Assembly: GCF_900168325.1 (NCBI RefSeq)
Contig: NZ_FVZE01000007.1
Location: 83,768 to 147,767, forward strand
Direction of reading: 5' to 3'
Source: Novosphingobium mathurense
GTDB taxonomy: Bacteria; Pseudomonadota; Alphaproteobacteria; Sphingomonadales; Sphingomonadaceae
Length of the DNA stretch: 64,000 bases
The notes below the pieces were generated by a model that worked only from the letters and a program-made list of their open reading frames with translations, was not told the origin of the DNA and ran no database searches. Positions within the stretch are counted from its first letter, which is position 1; each line of letters starts with the position of its first letter. A program made the position numbers and the translations under genes. Positions 7,908 to 16,864 of the stretch are shown here, piece after piece.

Positions 7908-8978
7908 ATGGACTCAGGTTGCTCCGCGAGGAGTGTCCGCGTCGCGATCGAGGAGGCCGGCGTCGCGCTGCCCGCCAGAACGAGCCTCGCCAGGCCGGCG
8001 TTCAGGCGGCCAAACCCGCCGCCAGGTTGGACCGATTTGATTGGCGATCATCTGGTGCGAGTGGATCTTTCCACGAGGGGCTCGGCCTTCAAGGGGGATG
8101 TGGAAATCAACCCCGTAAGTCGCACGCACATCGCACGGATAGCCGCAGACGCTGAATATGCGCGACGGACCAAGCAGCATATATGCTCGGAGACAGAGGA
8201 GTTCTTTCTCCTGAATATCATGCTGGGTGGACGTCCCAGCTATTCCCAGTTCGGTCGTGATATCGTTGTCGACCGCGGTCACTTTACCTTGTTGCACACA
8301 GGGTCACCCTATGAATTTGAGCATTCCGATCCGATGGAGTTGCTTTGCCTCAAGATACCAAGCTCGGTGCTTCTTTCGCGCGTGCGCGATCCTTATGCTT
8401 TCTGCGGCACGTCCAAATTGATCGGCGGCAGCATCTCGCGGATGACCCGAGATCTCATGGTAAGTCTTTCGCGCGAAATCCGGGGCCTGCCGAACGATGC
8501 TCGCGGCATGGTGGAGGACAATTTACTCGACATGGTCGGAATGATGATGGATCAGCATTCAAGCCGTACGATCGTAAATGGAACCTCGGCGCGCTGGGCC
8601 TTACATCGACGCGCTGTCCGGTACATACAGGAAAATATCGGGGATCCGGACATGAATCCCTGCGCTATCGCGAAATCACTTCGGGTTTCGGTAAGGCATC
8701 TGCATCGGGCCTTCGAGGCGGCGGACCAGAGCGTGCACGGTACCCATTTGGCGATGCGGCTCGAGGCATCGCGCAAGACCCTGGCTGATGCGAGCCTCAA
8801 GCCGCTTTCCATCAAGGAGGTCGCTCACAGGTGCGGATTTCGTAGCCAAAGCCATTTCAGCAGCTTGTTCAGGTCTCGCTTCGGCATGACTCCAAAGCAA
8901 TTTCGAACCAAGTCGATCGAATGCCTGCAAGTCACTCCGCCGGAACCCCCGAGCCTTTTGCCCGATATGCGGCAATAG
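7908..8978 (+). CDS. AraC-family transcriptional regulator, paralog of the 2940 gene
   Basis: About 356 residues. An N-terminal cupin-like sensing region ('YSQFGRDIVVDRGHFTLLHTG', 'MELLCLKIPSSVLLSRVRDPYAFCG') is followed by a two-HTH AraC domain ending 'VAHRCGFRSQSHFSSLFRSR' and FGMTPKQFR. The hinge 'NGTSARWALHRRA' corresponds to 'NGTSARRAIHRRA' in the regulator at 2940. The start at 7908 is preferred over the ATG at 7872 because CGGGGAGAGAG lies just before it. It lies between the SMR gene and the flavin reductase, with the GTGCAC array 237 bp upstream of the start. Confidence 0.88.
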   Translation: MDSGCSARSVRVAIEEAGVALPARTSLARPAFRRPNPPPGWTDLIGDHLVRVDLSTRGSAFKGDVEINPVSRTHIARIAADAEYARRTKQHICSETEEFFLLNIMLGGRPSYSQFGRDIVVDRGHFTLLHTGSPYEFEHSDPMELLCLKIPSSVLLSRVRDPYAFCGTSKLIGGSISRMTRDLMVSLSREIRGLPNDARGMVEDNLLDMVGMMMDQHSSRTIVNGTSARWALHRRAVRYIQENIGDPDMNPCAIAKSLRVSVRHLHRAFEAADQSVHGTHLAMRLEASRKTLADASLKPLSIKEVAHRCGFRSQSHFSSLFRSRFGMTPKQFRTKSIECLQVTPPEPPSLLPDMRQ

Positions 8979-9205
8979 CGGCGCCGAAGGCAGGTTCAGT
9001 TGGTTAAGCAGGCGCGTCATGCTGGCGCGCAACAATTGCCTGGATCCGCTGCGTTCTCAAAGTCGCGGCCGAGGCATCTTGGCGCTGTGCCCTGTATGGA
9101 TGGTCGTTCGAGGCTTTCCGCAATCCGCGCGATGTCTCCCGCCAAGCTGCCATCGTTCACCTGATCCATCCTTTTCCCATCCTTTCTCCAAGAGATCGAA
9201 CCACA

Positions 9206-9697
9206 ATGGCCGAGATACAGATCGAAGCGGAATTCTTTCGAAGAGTTCTTGGAAACTACCCTACGGGCGTGTGCGTGGTAACCGCCACCGATTCAGATGA
9301 TCAGCCACTGGGGATGGTGGTTGGCTCGTTTGGATCTATTTCGCTTGACCCACCATTAGTGGGCTTCTTTCCCGCACGTACATCGACGAGCTGGCCGCGA
9401 ATTGCGAAGGCCGGTCGATTTTGCGTGAACGTAATGGCCATCGACCAGGCGACGACATGTCGGCAGATCGCGTCGGTCGACGAAAAATTCCTAGGGGTGG
9501 ATTACGAAATTTCCGAACACGGCCTGCCAGTCCTCAAAAACTCCCTGGCTGCAATTCAGTGCCATCTCGAGAGCGTCCTTGAGGCAGGCGATCACTTGTT
9601 TGTCATGGGACGTGTCGTTGGAATGGAAGTCATGCGAGATGCTGATCCCATGTTGTTCTTCAAGGGTGAGTATGGTGCGTTCTCCCGGAGAGCCTGA
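9206..9697 (+). CDS. Flavin reductase (HpaC/split-barrel FMN-binding family)
   Basis: A 163-residue protein of the flavin reductase domain family that feeds FMNH2 or FADH2 to two-component monooxygenases. Typical blocks are 'FRRVLGNYPTGVCVVTA', 'GMVVGSFGSISLDPPLVGFF', 'FCVNVMA', and the late 'GDHLFVMGRVVGMEV' with 'LFFKGEYG'. It is separated from the AraC gene by 227 bp. The most likely local partner is the LLM monooxygenase at 4114; the large FAD monooxygenases at 20002 and 56627 are single-component types and would not need it. Confidence 0.9.
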   Translation: MAEIQIEAEFFRRVLGNYPTGVCVVTATDSDDQPLGMVVGSFGSISLDPPLVGFFPARTSTSWPRIAKAGRFCVNVMAIDQATTCRQIASVDEKFLGVDYEISEHGLPVLKNSLAAIQCHLESVLEAGDHLFVMGRVVGMEVMRDADPMLFFKGEYGAFSRRA

Positions 9698-10075
9698 GAT
9701 GCTGACCGCGTCGATCGTCACGCGGTAACGCCCTTGGGTCGCGAGGGCTTTTTCGGAAGGCGCCTTTCCGTGAAAGGGCCCAACGTCTAGCGCAGACGGA
9801 ACCGCAGCTCGCATCGATCTCGCGGTGACGGCGCGGATGGTTGAATAGCCTCATGTCGGCTACCTATCGGAATTTTCGGCGCGGACGTCGATACGGCGGA
9901 AGTCAGGCCGCGCGACCTCGAACGCGGCGCTTCTGGTGCCGGGAGGAGCCGGGTCACCAGCGGGACCCGCGACGCCCAATGACCGGGAAGGCCCCAAGCT
10001 ATGGGAGCGAGAGGCGAGGGATCTCGCGGGGTCCGCGGAACTTGCGCGCTCATGAGCCGGTCGGTCCGATGCAGG
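9698..10075. other. Gene-poor stretch left of the IS66 insertion
   Basis: 378 bp with no gene I can support. Open frames here are Arg/Pro-rich and lack a ribosome-binding site or recognisable motif. The last 8 bases (10068-10075, GATGCAGG) are the left copy of the IS66 target duplication. Confidence 0.4.
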
Positions 10076-10152
10076 GTAAGCGGTCGAGAACCCCCACATT
10101 TTCAATTGTGCGCTGATTGGTAGTTTCGCCTGTATGGATGGCGAGGTTGGTG

Positions 10153-10581
10153 ATGAGCGACGAAACGGATTTCGAAACGAGTTTCGAAACGAATGCACTG
10201 GTTCGGCCTGAGCGGCTTGATGTGGTTGCCGCGCCGCGCGGGAGGCGCAGCTGGACGCCCGAGGCGCGGGCACGGATTATTGCGGAAAGCCTGGTGCCGG
10301 GGGTCAATGTGTCGGAAGTGGCGCGTCGGCACGGGATATATCCGCAGCAGTTGTACACTTGGCGACGCGGGTTTCAGGAGCACGCGGAAAAGATGCGGCC
10401 AGATTCCGCGCTGTTCGTTCCGGCGATGGTAGAGCACGTTGAAGAGCCTTTCCGCGAGACGCTGCGGGTCGTAGACGGCGAGATCGTGATCGAGACTGCG
10501 AGGTTGGCGATCCGGATACCAGCGGGAGTTAGCGCGGATCACATCGAGCGGGTATTGCTGGCGGTGCAGGCGAACTCGTGA
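10153..10581 (+). CDS. tnpA: IS66 TnpA (HTH accessory protein)
   Basis: 142 residues from ATG 10153 (an in-frame TTG lies upstream at 10117, but ATG with a nearby AGG is preferred). It carries the IS66 orfA HTH segment 'RRSWTPEARARIIAESLVPG' followed by 'VSEVARRHGIYPQQLYTWRR', which resembles IS3/IS66 helix-turn-helix proteins. Its stop overlaps the tnpB start (GTGA), the translational coupling usual in IS66. Confidence 0.9.
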   Translation: MSDETDFETSFETNALVRPERLDVVAAPRGRRSWTPEARARIIAESLVPGVNVSEVARRHGIYPQQLYTWRRGFQEHAEKMRPDSALFVPAMVEHVEEPFRETLRVVDGEIVIETARLAIRIPAGVSADHIERVLLAVQANS

Positions 10582-10931
10582 TTATTTCGCCGGGGCCGCT
10601 GAAGGTGCTGGTAGCGACGCAGCCCGTAGACTTCAGGAAAGGCATGGTGGGGCTCACCGCGCTGGTGCAGAGTGAACTGCGTCTCGACCCGTTCTCGGGG
10701 ATGCTGTTTATCTTCCGTGCTCGGCGGGCAGACAGGATAAAACTCCTGGTCTGGGACGGGACCGGTCTGGTGTTGGTGACGAAGCGGCTCCAGGATGGAA
10801 AATTCCGCTGGCCCAGGCCGGGAGACGGCGTGATGAAGCTGTCGGCGGCGCAAGCTTCCGCGCTGATCGAGGGCCTGGACTGGTCGCGTGTACACGTGCC
10901 GCGAGTGCCCAAGCCGCTGCACGCACAGTAG
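10578..10931 (+). CDS. tnpB: IS66 TnpB accessory protein
   Basis: 117 residues from GTG 10578. It contains the diagnostic IS66 Orf2 blocks 'QPVDFRKGMVGLTALVQ', 'FIFRARRADRIKLLVWDGTG' and 'RLQDGKFRWPR'. TnpB is required for IS66 transposition, but its biochemical role is unknown. It starts within the last codons of tnpA. Confidence 0.95.
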   Translation: MIISPGPLKVLVATQPVDFRKGMVGLTALVQSELRLDPFSGMLFIFRARRADRIKLLVWDGTGLVLVTKRLQDGKFRWPRPGDGVMKLSAAQASALIEGLDWSRVHVPRVPKPLHAQ

Positions 10932-11033
10932 GTCTTACGCCCGATTCCCTTGGGCTCAAACCCGTTTCCCGCCACGCAAAATCGGCTAGACTGTCAGCGG
11001 GGAGGAGCATCCTGAACCCTTGCGGCGACCGGT

Positions 11034-12611
11034 GTGGAAGTCGGATATGACGAGCTTCCTGACGACGTTGGGCAGCTCAAGGCGATGCTGCTGGCTGAAC
11101 GCGCCCGTGCTGCACGGCTCGAACACATCCTGAAGCTGATCAACCGTACGACCTTTGGCAAACGTTCCGAAAAGATTCCGGCCGACCAGTTGGCGCTGGC
11201 TCTCGAAGACCAGCATGTGGCGCTCGGCGAGGCCGACGGACTGCAGGACAAGGCTGACGAGGAGGCCGAGCGCTACGGCCGCAAGCCGCGCCGACGGCGT
11301 GCACCTGATGCCGAGCGCGGCTCCTTGCCCGGACACCTGCCGCGCTTCGAGGTGGTCATCGAGCCCGGCAGTCTGGAATGCGGCTGCGGCGGCGCGCTGC
11401 ATCGGATCGGTGAAGACCGTTCCGAGCGGCTCGACATCATCCCGGCGCAACACCGCGTGATCGTGACGGTCCGCCCGCGCTATGCCTGCCGCTGTTGTAC
11501 AGATGGCGTCCAACAGGCACCCGCGCCGAAGCATGTGGTTCCCGGCGGTTTGCCAACCGAGGCGCTGATCGCCAATGTCCTGGTGGGCAAGTACTGTGAC
11601 CACTTGCCACTTTATCGGCAGTCCCAGATCCTTGCTCGCCAAGGCATCACCATCAGCCGCGCCACTATGGCTGGTTGGGTTGGGCGCGGGATCGCGGCTC
11701 TGCTGCCGATCATCACCCGGATGCGCGCCGATGCGCTGGCAAGCGCGCGGTTGTTCGTCGACGAAACCACAGTCAAGGTGCTGGCGCCCGGAACCGGCAA
11801 GACGATGACCGGCTACATGTGGGTCATCGTGCGTGACGATCGCACGCATGGCGGCACCGATCCGCCTTTGGCGCTCTACACCTACCTGCCGGGACGTGGA
11901 AAGATGTGGGCCAAGCAGTTGCTGGGTTCATACCAGGGACTCCTGCAGGTCGACGCGTGGCAAGCCTATGACCAGTTCGGCAAGGAAGACGGCGCAAACG
12001 CTGGCGTCGAGAAATCCTACTGCTGGGCGCATCTGCGGCGCGGGTTTATAGACGCGGGCAGCGATGCCCCAGTGGCCCAGGATGCCTTGCAACGCATCGC
12101 TGCAATCTACGCGATCGAGAAAGGCATCCGCGGGCGTTCGGCTGAAGATCGCCTTGCGGTTCGACGGGAGCGAACGCAGCCGCTGGTCAACAAACTCCAT
12201 GCCTGGTTCGTGGCCACGGCTCCGCGCATAATGGCGGGTTCAGCGACCAGCGACGCGATAAAGTACGCACTGAAGCGCTGGTCAGGCTTCACCCGCTTCC
12301 TCGACGACGGCCGCATCGAGATCGACAACAACGCCGCCGAACGAGCGATCCGGCCAGTGACTCTCCAGAGAAAGAATGCGTTGTTCGCAGGACACCAGCT
12401 CGGCGCCGAGAACTGGGCGGCAATCGCCTCGCTGGTCGAAACCTGCAAGATGCTCGACATCAACCCTTACGCCTACCTCACCGATGTGCTTACCAGGGTC
12501 ATCAGCCGTGCGGACACTGATCAGGTCGACGACCTGTTGCCGTACAACTGGGTCAATACAAATGCCGGACAAACCGTGTTCGAAATGACCGGCATCGCCA
12601 GCGCCGCCTGA
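11034..12611 (+). CDS. tnpC: IS66 TnpC transposase (DDE)
   Basis: 525 residues from GTG 11034, the first possible start after an in-frame stop at 11013. The order is an N-terminal coiled-coil/HTH segment ('LKAMLLAERARAARLEHILK', 'TFGKRSEK'), a zinc-finger-like part ('LECGCGG', 'YACRCC') and the DDE core: D in 'LFVDETTVKVL', D in 'LQVDAWQAYDQF' and E in 'IEIDNNAAERAIRP'. The C-terminal block 'WAAIASLVETCKMLDINPY' is typical. The reading frame is intact. Confidence 0.95.
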   Translation: MEVGYDELPDDVGQLKAMLLAERARAARLEHILKLINRTTFGKRSEKIPADQLALALEDQHVALGEADGLQDKADEEAERYGRKPRRRRAPDAERGSLPGHLPRFEVVIEPGSLECGCGGALHRIGEDRSERLDIIPAQHRVIVTVRPRYACRCCTDGVQQAPAPKHVVPGGLPTEALIANVLVGKYCDHLPLYRQSQILARQGITISRATMAGWVGRGIAALLPIITRMRADALASARLFVDETTVKVLAPGTGKTMTGYMWVIVRDDRTHGGTDPPLALYTYLPGRGKMWAKQLLGSYQGLLQVDAWQAYDQFGKEDGANAGVEKSYCWAHLRRGFIDAGSDAPVAQDALQRIAAIYAIEKGIRGRSAEDRLAVRRERTQPLVNKLHAWFVATAPRIMAGSATSDAIKYALKRWSGFTRFLDDGRIEIDNNAAERAIRPVTLQRKNALFAGHQLGAENWAAIASLVETCKMLDINPYAYLTDVLTRVISRADTDQVDDLLPYNWVNTNAGQTVFEMTGIASAA

Positions 12612-12680
12612 CAACAAACATTACAACAGCAAACCACCGTCGCCGCGCCGTAAGGCAAGTGGGGGATTTTTACCGCTTAC

Positions 12681-13180
12681 GATGCAGGCCACACGACATC
12701 CGTTCTGCCGGCAGATTGTGCCAGATACGACGCTCACCATCGGTGCGCTAGCTGCCTCCATGGGCGATCGTCGGCCCGCATCCAGGGATCGTCTTCAACG
12801 CGTCACGGGCGAACTCGGAACCGTGCTTCCGACTTCGCATCGGGCGCCTCCGACAGGCGAAAGCACCCTGGCTTGGCGCCCACCAAGCCGGCAGCAGGCT
12901 GAGGGTCCGATTCGGAAAAGGCGCCCGCGCCGCTACGGCAGGCTGGACATGGACCCGAAGCGCGGCACCATCCGACACCGCTTTTGTCCGTTTGATGCCT
13001 AAAGTTCGTCTCGACAGCGACAGGGGCCTCATATCTGCTTGTGCAGCAGCTGATTCCTGCATGAAGCTTCAAGTCCATCCATGGGAGCAACTCCATCCGG
13101 CACGATCCGGCGCGGAGTTTCAAGCGGGTTCTCAGCTTTCATGGCTTGAAGGGATTCATAATAAAACATCAGGAGGGGAT
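12681..13180. other. Gene-poor stretch and leader of the TonB receptor gene
   Basis: 500 bp between the IS66 right end and the TonB receptor. The first 8 bases are the right target duplication. No gene is supported; the open frames are low-complexity Arg/Pro types. The promoter of the receptor should lie in the right part, and AGGAGGGG (13171-13178) is its ribosome-binding site. Confidence 0.4.
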
Positions 13181-15349
13181 ATGCTCAAGGTGCGGTCACA
13201 TCATCATCTCATGCTTGGCGCGGCAGCGATTGCCGTTGCAGCGGTGTCGACGCCGGCCATGGCCAATGAGACAGCCGAGAGCGCATTGCAGGTAGAACCG
13301 TCGACGGACGGAGATATCGTCGTGACAGCTCAGCGGCGCGCCGAGAATATGCAGAAGGTGCCGATCGCGATCACGGCGATTACCGGAGAAGCCCTTGTCG
13401 CGAACGGCATCTCCACCACGACCGACGTCGCGATCATGACGCCAGGCCTCCAGATCCCTCAGGTGGTTGGAGCGGTCAACCCCCGCATCCGCGGCATTGG
13501 TGCGGCGTCGGCGCAAGGCGGCAACGAAACCCCGGTGTCGATCTATGTGGACGATGTCTACTATGCGTCATCGTCCAGCGCGACATTCTCGCTCAATAAC
13601 ATTGAGCAAGTCACCGTGCTGAAGGGGCCGCAAGGTACGCTATTCGGCAGAAATGCCACGGGCGGGCTTATCCAGGTCAAGACACGGGATCCGAGCACGG
13701 AATTCTCCGGCAAGGCAGCGGTCACCTATGGCAATCTCAATACCATCGGTGGCGACCTTTATCTCACGGGCGGCCTGGCCGAAGGCGTAGCGGCCGACAT
13801 TGCGGTATACTACCAGAACCAGCAGGACGGCTTCGGTATCAACACGACGACCGGAACCGAAGTCGGCAACTCTGAAGATTTGGCCATTCGGTCGAAGCTG
13901 AAGGTCGATGCCGGCGAGGACACGACCCTGATCCTGGCGGGCGATTACTCGACGGTCGATGCCCATGTCCCATCGCGGCGTCTCACATATGAAGCTGTTC
14001 CCTCGGCTGGACCTCGGTTCACCGGACGTCCTTTCGATGTGTTCTCGACCACGGATCCGATCTTCAAATCCAAACAAGGCGGTGCGAGCCTCACCGCAAC
14101 CCACGACTTTGGAGCGGTCCTGCTCAAGTCGATTACCGCCTGGCGCCGCTCGACGACGATCATAAACGGCATCGACCTTGACGTCGGTCCGCTACCGCTT
14201 GCGTTCGGCGATCAGAAGTTCATCGATCGCCAGTTCACGCAGGAGGTCCAGCTCTTCTCGGATGGCGGCGGCGCCCTTACCTGGTCATTGGGCGCCTTCT
14301 ACCTCAAGTCGCGCGCGAGAGTGACCGACTTCACCCTCAAATTTCCCGCATTTACCCGTTTGCCCCGCTCCGTTCACGCCGTGGAATCACTCTCGGGATT
14401 CGGGCAGGCCACGCTCCGCTTGGGCGAGGCGACTTCGGTGACGGCGGGAATTCGCTACTCGCACGAAATTCGCGATTTCGCGATATCCGGCACCGTGATA
14501 AACGTCGGCGGACCAACCGTCGATTTTCCCGAAAAGACGGATCGCCAAGAGACAAACGAGCCCACATGGCGACTGGCGATCGATCACAATTTCTCCAATA
14601 ACCTCATGGTCTATGCGTCCTATAATCGCGGGTTCAAGACGGGTGGATTCAACCATACCCAGTTCATAACCGCGATCGAACAGGTGCTTCCCGAAAAGCT
14701 GGATGCCTATGAGGTTGGTTTCAAATCGCAGATGTTCGATCGAGCGCTTCGTCTCAATGCCTCGGCATATTACTACGACTACCGAGACATTCAGCTCACT
14801 GCCTTTTCGGCATTTGGCCAGCGTATCGTGAATGGACCGAAAGCCAAGATTTACGGCCTCGACTTCGATATCGAGGCCCAGCTGTCAGACCGACTGACAT
14901 TGACGGGTGGCGCGGCGATCATCCGGAGCGAGTTCGGCACATTTACGAACGCCACTATCACAACACCGTCCCCCACGGGCGGCAATATCATCGGCCCCGG
15001 CGACGCCACTGGAAACGAGCTGCCCAATGCGCCCGACTGGACGGTCAATGCAGCATTGACCTACGATTTGCCGCTAGGGTTTGCCAATTCGCGGTGGAAC
15101 ATCAATTATTTCCACAGCGATGGGTGGTTTGGCTCGGAGGACAACCGCCTGTTCCAGCGTCCCTATGACATTTTGAACGCCTCGGTCAATTTTACCTTCG
15201 GGGACCAGGATCGTTTTAATCTGAGGCTCTGGGGAAAGAATATCACAAATACCGTCTATGCGGCGCAGTTCAGTGCCCAGCCCTTCGGGGACGCGGTGCA
15301 CATATCGCCGGGTCGTACCTTTGGCGCGACGATCGGGGTCGAGTTTTGA
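13181..15349 (+). CDS. TonB-dependent outer-membrane receptor
   Basis: 722 residues. The signal peptide is residues 1 to about 28 (MLKVRSHHHLMLGAAAIAVA, cleaved after PAMA). A TonB-box region 'DIVVTAQRRAENMQKVPIAI' follows, then the plug domain ('RIRGIGAAS', 'VDDVYYA', 'VTVLKGPQGTLFGRNATGG') and a 22-strand barrel ending in F. The start at 13181 has AGGAGGGG 3-10 nt upstream; a longer in-frame extension is discarded. Sphingomonads use this receptor type to import aromatic or natural-product substrates. No FecA-like N-terminal signalling extension is present. The ligand is unknown. Confidence 0.95.
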   Translation: MLKVRSHHHLMLGAAAIAVAAVSTPAMANETAESALQVEPSTDGDIVVTAQRRAENMQKVPIAITAITGEALVANGISTTTDVAIMTPGLQIPQVVGAVNPRIRGIGAASAQGGNETPVSIYVDDVYYASSSSATFSLNNIEQVTVLKGPQGTLFGRNATGGLIQVKTRDPSTEFSGKAAVTYGNLNTIGGDLYLTGGLAEGVAADIAVYYQNQQDGFGINTTTGTEVGNSEDLAIRSKLKVDAGEDTTLILAGDYSTVDAHVPSRRLTYEAVPSAGPRFTGRPFDVFSTTDPIFKSKQGGASLTATHDFGAVLLKSITAWRRSTTIINGIDLDVGPLPLAFGDQKFIDRQFTQEVQLFSDGGGALTWSLGAFYLKSRARVTDFTLKFPAFTRLPRSVHAVESLSGFGQATLRLGEATSVTAGIRYSHEIRDFAISGTVINVGGPTVDFPEKTDRQETNEPTWRLAIDHNFSNNLMVYASYNRGFKTGGFNHTQFITAIEQVLPEKLDAYEVGFKSQMFDRALRLNASAYYYDYRDIQLTAFSAFGQRIVNGPKAKIYGLDFDIEAQLSDRLTLTGGAAIIRSEFGTFTNATITTPSPTGGNIIGPGDATGNELPNAPDWTVNAALTYDLPLGFANSRWNINYFHSDGWFGSEDNRLFQRPYDILNASVNFTFGDQDRFNLRLWGKNITNTVYAAQFSAQPFGDAVHISPGRTFGATIGVEF

Positions 15350-15420
15350 TGCTCTGACCAGGACTGTTCGAACGGATCGCTTCTCGAGGCGACATCCGCA
15401 TGACAGGACGATTTATGGGT

Positions 15421-15459
15421 GAGGTGGCTTCGCCAGAGTCCGACGCGCGAAGTCACCTC
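15421..15459. terminator. Hairpin after the TonB receptor gene (possible terminator)
   Basis: GAGGTGGCTTCGC (15421-15433) and GCGAAGTCACCTC (15447-15459) are complementary at 12 of 13 positions, with a 13-nt loop, 72 bp after the receptor stop. A T-run (15477-15482) starts 17 nt further on, too far for a classic intrinsic terminator, so the function is uncertain. Confidence 0.4.
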
Positions 15460-15669
15460 AACGTCGCACCACAGGCCTTTTTTGCTGCAGATGTCTTGAA
15501 CGATGGATGCCGCCGCCGCCGCTCTGTCCGCCCGACAAGCGTGGCGGACGTCCGTCGCATGATATGAGCAAAGCTGACGTTTCGCTGCCTGCGCGGGTGA
15601 CACGGCGGCCTGCCAGGTCGATTTCCGCCGATGGATTTGACCGTGGCGCTTGGGGAGTTTGATTTCGTT

Positions 15670-16755
15670 ATGCGTGACAATAGCCCGATCGTCCAGATTT
15701 CGAAGCTGATTGAAGAGGCTCGAAATGGCAGGATGTTCATTGTCATCGACGAGGATAGTCCGGGCGCATCGGGTAACCTGGTAATCCCGGCGCAGGTGGC
15801 AACGCCGGATGCAATTAACTTCATGGCCAAGCATGGCCGGGGGCTGATCTGCCTGGCGCTCACTGAAGCACGGGCCGAGGAGTTGGCCCTCAGTCAAATG
15901 CCGCGCCAAAATGCGAAGCGCGATGATGCGGCATTCACCGTTTCGATCGAGGCTCGGACGGGTGTGACAACCGGAATTTCAGCTGCGGATCGTGCGCGCA
16001 CCGTGGCAGTCGCCGTCGATGCAGGGACAGGGAGTGACGATATCGTCAGTCCGGGCCATGTCTTTCCTCTGGTGGCCCGCGACGGCGGCGTCTTGGTCCG
16101 TGCCGGCCACACCGAGGCGGCTGTCGATGTCGCCCGGCTCGCGGGTCTCAACCCATCCGGTGTCATATGCAAGGTCATGAACGACGCGGGTGAGGTTGCC
16201 GCGCACGATGAGCTGCTGTCGTTCGCCCGGAGCCACGATCTCATGGTGGGGACGATAAGAGACCTCATCGAGTATCGCAGACAGAACGATAATTTGGTCG
16301 AACGCACGCATGAAGATGAGCTTGATTCCGAATATGGCGGAATTTGGCGTATCATGAGCTACCGAAACAAAGTCGATGGCTCGGACAGCACGGTTCTCGT
16401 CAAGGGTGAGATCGATTCAAATCTGCCGATCCTGACGCGCGTGCACACGCTCTCAGGTTTGGACGACCTGCTTGGTCGGGCCGGGCCGAGAAAGAACACG
16501 CTCCAACGTGCAATGGTTCAGATCGGTAGCGAAGGGGTTGGTGCCATTGTCGTTCTCCTCCCTTCTCGCCATGCTGATCCATTCAGAGGTGGCGACGAGA
16601 CATTGAACCCCGAGTTAAGGAGCTACGGGATCGGTGCGCAGATCCTGTTCGACCTAGGGGTTCGGGACATGGTGTTGCTCGGAATCGAGGAGCATAAGCT
16701 CGTTGCTCTCGAGGGATATGGCCTGCGAGTGGCTGATTTTCGCGAATTGAATTGA
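15670..16755 (+). CDS. RibB/RibA-like fusion protein with lost catalytic residues
   Basis: About 361 residues from ATG 15670 (GGGGAG 12 nt upstream; an ATG at 15631 would add 13 residues). Residues about 10-200 match 3,4-dihydroxy-2-butanone-4-phosphate synthase (RibB): 'TPDAINFMAKHGRGLICLAL', 'VSPGHVFPLVARDGGVLVR', 'AGHTEAAVDVARLAGLNP'. The acidic catalytic loop, normally D-D-E-D-R-E-N-E-G-D-L, reads D-E-D-S-P-G-A-S-G-N-L. The catalytic Glu of 'GVICE' is Lys168. The C-terminal half resembles GTP cyclohydrolase II but lacks its zinc cysteines. It is therefore unlikely to make riboflavin precursors by the known chemistry. It lies between a TonB receptor and an IS5 element. Confidence 0.8.
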   Translation: MRDNSPIVQISKLIEEARNGRMFIVIDEDSPGASGNLVIPAQVATPDAINFMAKHGRGLICLALTEARAEELALSQMPRQNAKRDDAAFTVSIEARTGVTTGISAADRARTVAVAVDAGTGSDDIVSPGHVFPLVARDGGVLVRAGHTEAAVDVARLAGLNPSGVICKVMNDAGEVAAHDELLSFARSHDLMVGTIRDLIEYRRQNDNLVERTHEDELDSEYGGIWRIMSYRNKVDGSDSTVLVKGEIDSNLPILTRVHTLSGLDDLLGRAGPRKNTLQRAMVQIGSEGVGAIVVLLPSRHADPFRGGDETLNPELRSYGIGAQILFDLGVRDMVLLGIEEHKLVALEGYGLRVADFRELN

Positions 16756-16864
16756 TCCCGATTTTGTCAGTGTCCGACGCCAATGATCCGGAACGATTTT
16801 TTGGGTCTTCGACGCGCACCCCGACGTCCGACCGTTGAGATCCGAGCGTCGCGCGCAAACGGAT

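Larger units (their letters stand above)
10076..12680 (+). mobile_element. IS66-family insertion sequence, complete, with 8-bp target duplication
   Basis: A 2605-bp element. The left end begins GTAAGCGGTCGAGAACCCCC and the right end, read inward, begins GTAAGCGGTAAAAATCCCCC; these are imperfect terminal inverted repeats of the IS66 type. The flanks GATGCAGG at 10068-10075 and 12681-12688 are identical, and 8 bp is the usual IS66 target duplication. All three genes (tnpA, tnpB, tnpC) are open, so the element looks intact and fairly recent. Confidence 0.93.

Noticed and set aside
9841..13002. A gene interrupted by the IS66 insertion (frames left and right join in phase after removing the IS and one target copy)
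   Set aside because: The joined product is Arg/Pro-rich, lacks a ribosome-binding site and shows no family feature; in-phase joining can be chance in high-GC DNA.
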